Part shown: one piece after another, positions 1 through 5,714 of the stretch
Layout: each line of letters opens with the position of its first letter
How positions within the stretch are numbered: the first letter of the stretch is position 1
Assembly (NCBI GenBank): GCA_902783925.1
Contig: CACZSV010000092.1
Location: 1 to 6,606 of the forward strand
Reading direction: 5' to 3'
Source of the DNA: an uncultured Coriobacteriaceae bacterium
GTDB taxonomy: Bacteria > Actinomycetota > Coriobacteriia > Coriobacteriales > QAMH01
Length of the DNA stretch: 6,606 nt
The notes under the pieces: model-generated
Databases searched by the model: none
What the model was told of the DNA's origin: nothing
The model's input: the letters and a program-made list of their open reading frames with translations, nothing else
Made by a program: the position numbers and the translations under genes

Positions 1-43
1 ACGGCGAAAAACCCTTATCGCAGATTTGGCAACTTGGTTCCAT
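1..43 (-). CDS. rpmB: Probable 50S ribosomal protein L28, first 14 codons (partial at window edge)
   Basis: An ATG at 43-41 opens a frame that runs off the left edge without a stop. The 14 visible residues are MEPSCQICDKGFSP. A Cys at position 5, CxxC at 5-8 and the following DKG fit the usual start of bacterial L28 (M-x-x-x-C-x-x-C-G/D-K-G), a component of the large ribosomal subunit that in its zinc-type form has such a CxxC pair. The ribosome-binding site is weak: a GGGG run about 8 nt upstream. The 241-nt gap from the previous gene suggests its own promoter or leader. With only 14 residues, another short zinc-ribbon protein cannot be excluded. L28 is my best reading from the motif, not from a comparison. 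Confidence 0.55.
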   Translation of the reverse strand, partial: MEPSCQICDKGFSP

Positions 44-58
44 GCCAGATACCCCGCC

Positions 59-154
59 GAGCACTGATGCCGCGGCTCAACGCCCGCTGTGCGGGCAGTT
101 CAGAAACCCGCCCTTACTCGTGTTCGGCATTGTCCCTGAAACGCTGACGCACTC
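59..154 (-). promoter_or_regulatory. Structured 5' leader candidate upstream of the rpmB-like gene
   Basis: Read as minus-strand RNA, this stretch holds nested inverted repeats. An outer 6-bp pairing (154-149 with 64-59) uses two G-U wobbles that form only in minus-strand RNA. A 6-bp stem ATGCCG/CGGCAT pairs 130-125 with 72-67. Inside lies a strong hairpin at 103-76, with GCCCGC-ACA-GCGGGC at its top (96-91 with 87-82) extended by CTGAAC/GTTGAG with one G-G mismatch and one bulge. The segment 95-91 could instead pair with 111-107, so two folds compete. This could be an autoregulatory leader of a ribosomal protein gene or an unrelated small RNA. I do not recognise a known riboswitch, 6S, tmRNA, RNase P or SRP signature. 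Confidence 0.3.
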
Positions 155-196
155 CGACACGATGGAGCGGGGGTGGTGTGGAGCGTGTAAACAACA

Positions 197-228
197 TAGC
201 GCGCCTATGGAAACCCATGGGCGCGCTA
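197..228. repeat. 14-bp inverted repeat hairpin in the rpmB upstream gap
   Basis: Positions 197-210 pair with 215-228 around a 4-nt loop (211-214). The arms are TAGCGCGCCTATGG and CCATGGGCGCGCTA. One position is a U-G wobble in plus-strand RNA and a C-A mismatch in minus-strand RNA. The stem is very G/C rich. On the minus strand it is followed by TGTTGTTT, a poor T-tract. It may be a second terminator of the left operon, a processing site, or a protein-binding palindrome. Confidence 0.4.
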
Positions 229-244
229 AACATTGCAACAGTGC

Positions 245-271
245 AAAGGTGCAGCGCTCGTTTGCCGCACC
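245..271 (-). terminator. Terminator-like hairpin after the left operon
   Basis: Thirteen bases past the stop of the 66-residue gene, minus-strand RNA can form an 8-bp stem GGTGCGGC/GCTGCACC (271-264 with 255-248, one G-U pair) with an 8-nt loop. Only three T residues follow (247-245), then another small palindrome TTGCA-CTGT-TGCAA (246-233). Its position fits the end of the three-gene unit. The short T-tract makes it a weak intrinsic terminator. Confidence 0.4.
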
Positions 272-284
272 CCTATTAACAATC

Positions 285-485
285 TTAATGAATAAGCATC
301 GTTATCGCCGGGAAGCAGAAAGCAAGGATGAGCAAGATGCTCAGAGCCGCAACAAGAATCGTCTTGATAAGGCGGTTGCGTTTTTCCGATTGCTCGTGAC
401 GATACGCGAGGGCCTGCTCTTGCTCGAGCTTTTGCTGCTTGGTCAGCTGGTTGTTCTTTCTCTTTTTTCTCATTTTTTGCGCCAT
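285..485 (-). CDS. Small basic single-pass membrane protein, 66 aa, function unknown
   Basis: I do not recognise this protein. Residues 1-38 are strongly basic and Lys/Gln/Glu rich (MAQKMRKKRK at the start), and the Gln/Lys/Glu-rich part around 14-35 could form a coiled coil. Residues about 39-64 are one hydrophobic segment reaching the C-terminus (ends TMLIH). By the positive-inside rule the N-terminus should be cytoplasmic, with the protein held by a C-terminal anchor. The ATG at 485 has an AGG 8 nt upstream that overlaps the stop codon of the amidohydrolase gene, only 9 nt away, so the two are probably cotranscribed and perhaps translationally linked. It is the last gene of the left unit; hairpins follow. 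The layout (charged helix plus one membrane helix) vaguely recalls small divisome or accessory membrane proteins, but nothing in the sequence proves that. Confidence 0.75.
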   Translation of the reverse strand: MAQKMRKKRKNNQLTKQQKLEQEQALAYRHEQSEKRNRLIKTILVAALSILLILAFCFPAITMLIH

Positions 486-494
486 TTCAGCATC

Positions 495-1937
495 CTATCT
501 GTTGTAGCGGTCTCGCTCGTCTTCGGTCGCATGATCGAGGATTTCCTTGCGCAGCGCGTCGTCTTGAGCCTCTCCGCGAATACGCTCGCGCAGCTTGCGC
601 GCGGTCTCGACAATCCCATCTCTGTCGCAACCAGATACATGCACAAAATCATCGTACAGTATTCGGCCCGCAACCATGGTCATCTTGACATTGTCCTGAT
701 TGGCTGTGTAGATTACGGCGCTTTCCGGATTGCTCGTGGGGTTTTGATGGGAGTTGTGGAGGTCGATTGCGATAATGTCGGCCTGTTTTCCAGACTCGAG
801 CGACCCCACCTTGTCTTCAATCCCAAGCGCACGGGCAGACTCTACGGTAGCCATACGCAACGTGTTCGCCGAAGATGCCTGCAATCTTGGTCCCGTGCTC
901 GTCGCGCGTGTAATCATAAGCCCGATGCGCATCTCATCGATCATATCCGTCGTGTCCACAGCGGCCGGAGAGTCCGTTCCCAGACCAACTGTGAGACGCG
1001 CGTTCACAAACTTGTCGATGGGGGCGGATCCCATTCCGAGCTTTGCGTTGATCCTCGGGCAATACCCAATTGCGGCGCCCTTGTCTTTGAGAATCGCAAC
1101 GTCCTCGTCATCGACATGGACGCAATGGATGAGAAGAACCTCCGGAACATCGAGTATGTCCCAATTACTCACGTATTTCACGGGGGATGCTCCCGCAGGC
1201 AGCCAGGGGGGATAGGCGGCGGTAAGCTTTCCGTGCTCGTGTTCACTTCCATGCACGCTAAAGGGAGACGACCCGTAGCGAATAAAGTCGGTCTCTTCCT
1301 GACTTCCGGCCAGATGCATGGCAACGGGCATGTTTTCGCTCGTGGCATAGCGCGCTATCTCGCGAAACACTTCCGGGTGGCATGCATAGACGGGACCCGG
1401 CGCAATACCAAAATCGATGAGCTCCGATTTGGTTTGCTGGCGCCACCGCTCAAGCTTTTCTACTCCTTCTTGCACGACGTCGTGGGTATGCTCACGATGC
1501 GTCGTCATCACTTCGAGATACACGCGGGCTCGTAATCCCATTTCCTCCACCGCCTTAAGCGTGCAGTCGGAAGAAGAGATGTCCGCAACCGTCGTGATGC
1601 CGCTCGCAATTGCCTCCAGAACGCCAAGACGGGCGGAGTCAACCCAGTCTTCGTCATAGAAGAAAAGCTCGTGGCGCAGAACCTCGCGCTTCCAACTCGC
1701 ATAGGGGAGATCTCCGAACATTCCGCGCATTGCGGTGTAGCCAAGATGCGTATGCACGTCGACAAAACCGGGCATGAGCGCCGAGAGCCCCATATCGCGT
1801 ACTTCCTCATCGGGATACTTCGCTTTGAGAGCCGCGGACGTGCCCACGTCCTCAATCTTGTCGTCCTTCACGAGAACGGCGCCGTCTTCTATATACGGAG
1901 ACGTGATGGGGATAACATATTTTGCGGTGAAGAGCAT
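495..1937 (-). CDS. Metal-dependent amidohydrolase of the TRZ/ATZ/SsnA/MtaD type, 480 aa
   Basis: This is a cytoplasmic enzyme of the amidohydrolase superfamily, whose relatives deaminate or dechlorinate purines, pterins, triazines and related rings. The N-terminal part (1-55) and the part from about 375 form the composite beta domain, and the TIM-barrel lies between. Metal ligands are intact: H62 and H64 (VDVHTH), H208, H271 (HCVH) and D322 (GTDS). The H271-D322 spacing equals that of TM0936 (H228-D279). A region of about 35 extra residues lies between H208 and H271 and includes PAGASPVKY at about 247-255. Residues 430-480 form a charged tail. Residue 211 is Gly, where close relatives have the catalytic Glu of HxxE. 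GGAGG stands 4 nt before the ATG at 1937. Gaps are 12 nt upstream and 9 nt downstream, so it is in an operon between two membrane-protein genes. The substrate cannot be told from sequence. An aminofutalosine deaminase-like or S-adenosylhomocysteine/MTA deaminase-like role is possible, but the missing Glu argues against a standard deaminase. Confidence 0.9.
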   Translation of the reverse strand: MLFTAKYVIPITSPYIEDGAVLVKDDKIEDVGTSAALKAKYPDEEVRDMGLSALMPGFVDVHTHLGYTAMRGMFGDLPYASWKREVLRHELFFYDEDWVDSARLGVLEAIASGITTVADISSSDCTLKAVEEMGLRARVYLEVMTTHREHTHDVVQEGVEKLERWRQQTKSELIDFGIAPGPVYACHPEVFREIARYATSENMPVAMHLAGSQEETDFIRYGSSPFSVHGSEHEHGKLTAAYPPWLPAGASPVKYVSNWDILDVPEVLLIHCVHVDDEDVAILKDKGAAIGYCPRINAKLGMGSAPIDKFVNARLTVGLGTDSPAAVDTTDMIDEMRIGLMITRATSTGPRLQASSANTLRMATVESARALGIEDKVGSLESGKQADIIAIDLHNSHQNPTSNPESAVIYTANQDNVKMTMVAGRILYDDFVHVSGCDRDGIVETARKLRERIRGEAQDDALRKEILDHATEDERDRYNR

Positions 1938-1949
1938 CGCGCCTCCAGA

Positions 1950-2630
1950 TTACTTGTCGTCCGCGTCTGCTTCGTCTTCTGAAGCGTCGTCAGCTTTCGC
2001 GCCGGTGTCCTTACTGCGATTCCAGGGCATCTTGCCCTTCCGGTTGGCCTTCTTCTGTTCTTCGGCCTCTATGCTCGCAGCGATGGCGTCATCGAGCTTA
2101 CGGCGTTCGGACTTAGTCAGCGTACGCGCCTTGTTCTCCTGCTGCTTCTGCAGCTTGCGAATCTTGCCAAGGTCGATGTAGAACGCAACTACAAGCGCGA
2201 GAATCGCGATGACAAATCCAACTCCGGCGACGAACCGAGCCGTCTCGGAATAGTCGCTCGAAATAATGCCGTTGCCGACCAATGCATTGGGAATCCAAGA
2301 AACAAGGACGCCAACAACGGCGATGGCCATGAAGGCCCACCATATGCGGCGATAATGTTTGTACTCGGGAAGGTCACGCATCATAGAGACCATGGCACGC
2401 TCACGCCTGCGCAGGCGCTCGGCGGAATCGCTAGACTTGGCCTCAACCTTTTTGTCTGCCTTGGCGCGACCGGTGCCGCGCGTGTCACGCTTCTTATCTG
2501 TATCCTTCGATCGAACGTAGACGGACGACCCCGCCTTGCTCGAGAGCTTTGCCGAGCTTGCCGACTTACGTGCGACGCCCTTGGGTTTCTTGCTCGTATT
2601 TCGTTCGTTTTTGAAGTTACGTTGGGTCAT
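1950..2630 (-). CDS. Two-pass membrane protein with basic N-terminus and acidic tail, 226 aa, function unknown
   Basis: I do not recognise the family. Residues 1-80 are Lys/Arg/Ser rich, low in hydrophobics and probably disordered. Residues 96-116 (starting near IWWAFMAIAVVG) and 131-154 (FVAGVGFVIAILALVVAF) are membrane segments with a short loop between. Residues 155-195 are a charged helix (KIRKLQKQQENKA) that may be a coiled coil. The last 15 residues are very acidic (EDEADADDK). Both ends should be cytoplasmic. I chose the ATG at 2630, which has GAAAGG 10 nt upstream. A TTG at 2669 would add 13 residues but lacks a ribosome-binding site and would lie at or before the start point expected from the promoter at 2672-2700. 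It is the first gene of the left unit; the amidohydrolase gene starts 12 nt after its stop. Basic head and acidic tail could contact nucleic acid or partners at the membrane, which is inference. Confidence 0.8.
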   Translation of the reverse strand: MTQRNFKNERNTSKKPKGVARKSASSAKLSSKAGSSVYVRSKDTDKKRDTRGTGRAKADKKVEAKSSDSAERLRRRERAMVSMMRDLPEYKHYRRIWWAFMAIAVVGVLVSWIPNALVGNGIISSDYSETARFVAGVGFVIAILALVVAFYIDLGKIRKLQKQQENKARTLTKSERRKLDDAIAASIEAEEQKKANRKGKMPWNRSKDTGAKADDASEDEADADDK

Positions 2631-2671
2631 ACGGGGTATACCTTTCGAAAACACCGAATCTTGAACCAAAC

Positions 2672-2700
2672 ATCATACAACGTGTGACTTAATTGGTGAA
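2672..2700 (-). promoter_or_regulatory. Candidate sigma70-type promoter for the left three-gene unit
   Basis: On the minus strand TTCACC (2700-2695, 4 of 6 to TTGACA) and TATGAT (2677-2672, 5 of 6 to TATAAT) are separated by exactly 17 bp. The predicted start point near 2665 gives a leader of about 35 nt to the ATG at 2630. It lies in the only gap before this unit. No operator-like repeat is visible beside it. Confidence 0.5.
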
Positions 2701-2755
2701 CGAGAAAGACACGGGCAAAAGCGCGGGGCACACAAAGCCACACGTTTCAGACCGC
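2701..2755. other. Intergenic stretch between purC and the left unit, no terminator seen
   Basis: Between the purC stop and the candidate promoter I find no stable G/C-rich stem followed by T residues on the minus strand. A CTTTT at 2721-2717 is not preceded by a usable hairpin. Read-through from purC into the left unit is therefore possible. Confidence 0.4.
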
Positions 2756-3634
2756 CTAGGCCTCCGGGGCGAATTTATTTCCCGTTATGAGCTCGTATGC
2801 CTGGACATACTTGGCAGATGTTGCATCGATGATGTCCTGCGGCAAACGCGGGGGATTCCCCGCACGATCCCAATTCGCATCGAGCCAATCACGCACAAAC
2901 TGCTTATCGAAGCTCGCTTGGCTCTTTCCTTCCATATATGCGTCCTGCGGCCAGAATCGTGAGGAGTCTGGCGTGAGAACCTCGTCTGCCAGGGTGAGTG
3001 TGCCATCGATAGTTCCGAACTCGAACTTTGTGTCGGCGATGATGATGCCGCGCGAGGCCGCGTAGTCTGCAGCCTCCGAATACACCTTAAGCGATGCGTC
3101 CCGCAATGCTGCCGCATCGGCTTCGCCCAGAATCTCCACCGTGCGCTCGAAGCTCACGTTTTCGTCATGGTCGCCTATCTCCGCTTTCGTCGAAGGGGTG
3201 TAAATGGGAGCAGGTAGCTTACTCGCCTCCACAAGCCCGTCAGGGAGCTCGATTCCGCACACGGTTTTCTGGGCGCGGTATTCCTTCAGGCCGCTTCCCG
3301 CAAGATAACCGCGCACAATGCACTCGACCGGAAACATGTTCGCCTTGCGAACGAGCATGAAGCGGCCAGCGAGCCATTCCTCATATGGTTTGAACTGATC
3401 CGGCAGATCATCGACATTGCTCGAGACGAGATGGTTATCGATTGTGCTCCCGAGAAGGTCGAACCAGAAAAGCGAAAGCTTGGTGAGTACCTCGCCTTTG
3501 TGCGGTATCTCGTCTTCGAGAATGTAATCAAACGCCGATATACGATCCGTGGCGACGATGAGAAGCATGTCTCCCAAATCGTACAGATCGCGGACCTTTC
3601 CCTGGGAGTCGGGCCGCATCGCAATTTCAGCCAT
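2756..3634 (-). CDS. purC: Phosphoribosylaminoimidazole-succinocarboxamide synthase (SAICAR synthetase), 292 aa
   Basis: It catalyses the ATP-dependent joining of CAIR and aspartate to give SAICAR in cytosolic de novo purine synthesis. Family landmarks appear in order: GKVRDLY (12-18, nucleotide-binding start), ATDRISAFD (28-36), VRGYLAGSG (107-115), YTPSTKAEIGDHDEN (145-159), ADTKFEFG (200-207), DEVLTPDSSRFW (217-228) and SFDKQFVRDWL (241-251). At 292 residues it belongs to the longer, yeast-like PurC form, not the ~240-residue E. coli form, and looks complete. The ATG at 3634 lies inside the 3' end of the kinase gene, sharing 8 nt (ATGGCTGA), with GAGG 9 nt upstream; this points to translational coupling. 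No other purine gene is in the window, so purC sits in a regulatory operon here and not in a pur cluster. Confidence 0.97.
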   Translation of the reverse strand: MAEIAMRPDSQGKVRDLYDLGDMLLIVATDRISAFDYILEDEIPHKGEVLTKLSLFWFDLLGSTIDNHLVSSNVDDLPDQFKPYEEWLAGRFMLVRKANMFPVECIVRGYLAGSGLKEYRAQKTVCGIELPDGLVEASKLPAPIYTPSTKAEIGDHDENVSFERTVEILGEADAAALRDASLKVYSEAADYAASRGIIIADTKFEFGTIDGTLTLADEVLTPDSSRFWPQDAYMEGKSQASFDKQFVRDWLDANWDRAGNPPRLPQDIIDATSAKYVQAYELITGNKFAPEA

Positions 3635-4922
3635 TATTGTCGTCCTCTTTCTTTGTCGTGGGCAAGGTTACGCGCAAGCCAAACAGCTTGAGCTCCTGGG
3701 TGCTATAGCCGGAGCTGCGATCTGCATTCTGCGCCTTGCGCCTGTCTCGTTCCTGCCGGTCTTGAATCTTGCGGAGCTTTTCCTGCTCCTTGCGAGCTGC
3801 TTTTTGGCGCCTTCTCTCGTTACCGCCTCTGCGCTGCGAAGGAGGAGTCCTGCTCGAATCGCTCGACGCGAGCGGCAAGCGCATGATAAACGTGCTGCCT
3901 TCGCCGAGCTTGCTTTCGACACGCACGTCGCCTCTGTGCTGATCGACGACTTCCTGCACGAGCGCAAGCCCGATACCTAAACCGCCACCCACGCTCTGGC
4001 GTGCTCCATCTGCACGCCAGAAACGCGAAAACACTTTCTTGAGATCGTCTTCGGCAATACCTACACCCGTATCCGAAACCGATATCTGCGCATAGCCGTC
4101 TTTGCGGATCAGCTCGACCGTAATCATGCCGTTGTCGGGGGTGTAGCGCACGGCGTTCGAAAGCAGGTTCGCAACAGCCTGCGAGATAAGATCCTGGTCG
4201 CCAACAATCATGACGTCTTTCGCGATATCGGTGAAGAACATGATGCCGGCGGATTCCACAAGAGCCTCATGCGTCGTCGAAAGGCCGGCGACAACATTGC
4301 TGAGATTGAAAAGCTCTCTTTTGACGTCCGCCGTTCCATTTTCGAGACGGTTGAGATGCAGCAGAGCCTCGACAAGCCTGCCAAGGCGCTTTGTCTCAAA
4401 CGAAATCGTGTTCAGATGTTCCTCGTCCGCTTCGAACACCCCGTCTTGAATCGCTTCGACCGTCGCCTGGATTGCCATGAGCGGCGTGCGGAGCTCGTGC
4501 GCGACATCTCCGATGAGCTGTCGTTCAAGATCGCGGTCGCGCTCAATCGCGTCGGCCATTTCGTCGAATCGCTGGCCAAGCATGCCAATCTCGTCGTCGG
4601 TCGTAAGCCCCGTACGAGCGCTCAGGTCGCCCTCTTTGATTGCGTCAGCCGCCTTGGAAATTCGCTGGATCGGACGCGCGATTCCCGCGGCAAAGAACAA
4701 GCCAAGTATGACGGAGAGCACGAGCGCGACGACGCCCGCCACGATAAATGCGATATACAGCTCTTCGTCCGTGGAGTACGTGCCAAAGCCGACATTCCAG
4801 ACTATCGCGATTGCAGCAGCGGTAATGAGCACCGTCATTGCGGCAGTGAGGACGAACACTCCCGCAACATAGAGCGCAAAGGAAAGCCGTTTCTTCTCGC
4901 GCGGTTGGATATCTTCGTTCAT
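3627..4922 (-). CDS. Two-component sensor histidine kinase, HAMP-HisKA-HATPase, 431 aa
   Basis: This membrane kinase should autophosphorylate on His and pass the phosphate to the response regulator encoded just upstream. Membrane segments lie at about 13-43 and 55-82, with only about 11 residues outside between them (GFGTYSTDEEL). A HAMP linker spans about 81-135. The H-box is DVAHELRTPL with H142. The ATPase domain shows the N-box NLLSNAVRYTP (252-262), G1 DTGVGI (284-289), F-box FSRFWRAD (298-305) and G2 GGGLGIGLAL (312-321). The catalytic core ends near 350, as usual. Residues 352-431 are an extra tail: a Ser/Pro/Arg linker, a Lys/Arg/Glu/Gln-rich helix (about 367-400), then a short hydrophobic patch LKLFGLRVTLP. 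The ATG at 4922 is 8 nt after the regulator stop; its ribosome-binding site is weak (GAGG 13 nt away), so coupling to the regulator may help. It overlaps purC by 8 nt. The signal sensed is unknown. Confidence 0.95.
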   Translation of the reverse strand: MNEDIQPREKKRLSFALYVAGVFVLTAAMTVLITAAAIAIVWNVGFGTYSTDEELYIAFIVAGVVALVLSVILGLFFAAGIARPIQRISKAADAIKEGDLSARTGLTTDDEIGMLGQRFDEMADAIERDRDLERQLIGDVAHELRTPLMAIQATVEAIQDGVFEADEEHLNTISFETKRLGRLVEALLHLNRLENGTADVKRELFNLSNVVAGLSTTHEALVESAGIMFFTDIAKDVMIVGDQDLISQAVANLLSNAVRYTPDNGMITVELIRKDGYAQISVSDTGVGIAEDDLKKVFSRFWRADGARQSVGGGLGIGLALVQEVVDQHRGDVRVESKLGEGSTFIMRLPLASSDSSRTPPSQRRGGNERRRQKAARKEQEKLRKIQDRQERDRRKAQNADRSSGYSTQELKLFGLRVTLPTTKKEDDNNG

Positions 4923-4930
4923 CGTGATAT

Positions 4931-5662
4931 TTATGCCTCAGCAGATGGAGAGCCGTCTTCCCTGGGAATCTCGAAACGATACCCGACGCCATGCACGGTA
5001 TAGATCCAGCGCGGGTTTCGCGGATCATCGCCGATCTTTGCGCGCAGGTTCTTCACGTGGCTGTCGATGGTGCGCTCATAGCCCTCGAAATCGTAGCCGA
5101 GCACCTTCTCGACGAGCTCCATGCGGGAATACACGCGACCGGGATACCGCGAGAGCGTAGTGAGCAGTTTGAACTCGCTTGCCGTGAGATCGACCTCCTC
5201 GTCGTTGACGAGAATCTTGTGCCCGTTAAGATCGATGGTCAGGCCGCCAAAGTCCAGCACCTCGCGCTGCGGCTCGGAATCGATGTTGGCGCGACGTAGA
5301 AGTGCACGCACGCGAGCCACGAGTTCGCGCGGAGAAAACGGCTTGACGAGGTAATCGTCTGCACCGAGCTCGAGACCGACGATTCGGTCTTCGACCTCTC
5401 CTTTTGCTGTCAGCATGATGATGGGAATGTCGGAGCTGTCGCGGATGATGCGGCACACCCTTTCCCCGGGAATTTTTGGAAGCATGAGATCGAGGATGAC
5501 GAGGTCGAATTGATGCTGGCCAAATGCATCAACAGCCTCCTGGCCGTCTGCGGCGGGCGTCACCCAATAACCAGCGCGCTCTAGATAGGCTGCAACGGCG
5601 TCACGTATGGCCTTCTCGTCTTCCACGAGCAAGATACGACGAGCCTCAGAACCAGTGTCCAC
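4931..5662 (-). CDS. OmpR/PhoB-family response regulator, 243 aa (251 aa with alternative start)
   Basis: This is the cytoplasmic DNA-binding partner of the kinase downstream. Numbering below is from the alternative ATG at 5686; subtract 8 for the start chosen. The receiver domain (17-130) has the acidic pair E22/D23, phospho-acceptor D66 (DLVILDLMLP), T93 and K115 (LVKPF). The winged-helix domain spans about 145-240 and ends with the typical IYTVHGVGYRF. I prefer the GTG at 5662 because AAAGGAGT ends 6 nt before it. The ATG at 5686 has only a crowded AAGG 3 nt away, but cannot be ruled out. The gap to the kinase is 8 nt. The preceding gene ends 28 nt before the ATG, with no clear terminator, so the exported-looking protein may be cotranscribed. 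Resemblance to MtrA/PhoB-type regulators is general; the target genes cannot be read from this sequence. Confidence 0.95.
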   Translation of the reverse strand: MDTGSEARRILLVEDEKAIRDAVAAYLERAGYWVTPAADGQEAVDAFGQHQFDLVILDLMLPKIPGERVCRIIRDSSDIPIIMLTAKGEVEDRIVGLELGADDYLVKPFSPRELVARVRALLRRANIDSEPQREVLDFGGLTIDLNGHKILVNDEEVDLTASEFKLLTTLSRYPGRVYSRMELVEKVLGYDFEGYERTIDSHVKNLRAKIGDDPRNPRWIYTVHGVGYRFEIPREDGSPSAEA

Positions 5663-5668
5663 AGCGAC

Positions 5669-5676
5669 ACTCCTTT
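5669..5676 (-). promoter_or_regulatory. Ribosome-binding site deciding the response-regulator start
   Basis: AAAGGAGT on the minus strand matches the 16S anti-SD sequence well. It stands 6 nt before the GTG at 5662, and lies inside the coding frame if translation began at the ATG at 5686. This is the best ribosome-binding site in the window and favours the shorter protein. Confidence 0.6.
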
Positions 5677-5714
5677 CGTTTTTCATCCACCTTCTTTGAG
5701 CAGTTTACCATTTG

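Noticed and set aside
1..284. 6S RNA, tmRNA, RNase P, SRP RNA, tRNA or a known riboswitch in the left gap
   Set aside because: The region is structured, but I could not find the conserved core sequences of any of these on either strand.
42..1535. A 497-codon open frame on the plus strand
   Set aside because: It runs antisense through the 66-residue gene and most of the amidohydrolase gene, has no recognisable domain, and its composition (Arg/His/Cys rich) is what a mirror of a GC-rich coding strand gives. The minus-strand gene has full family motifs.
2631..2669. TTG start adding 13 residues to the 226-residue membrane protein
   Set aside because: No ribosome-binding site precedes it and it lies at or before the start point expected from the promoter at 2672-2700; the ATG at 2630 is better placed.
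2701..2755. Intrinsic terminator after purC
   Set aside because: No stem of useful length precedes a T run; only 3-bp pairings such as GGC/GCC were found.
4269..5003. A 244-codon open frame on the plus strand
   Set aside because: It is antisense to the kinase core, where HisKA and ATPase motifs prove the minus-strand frame; no domain is visible in it.
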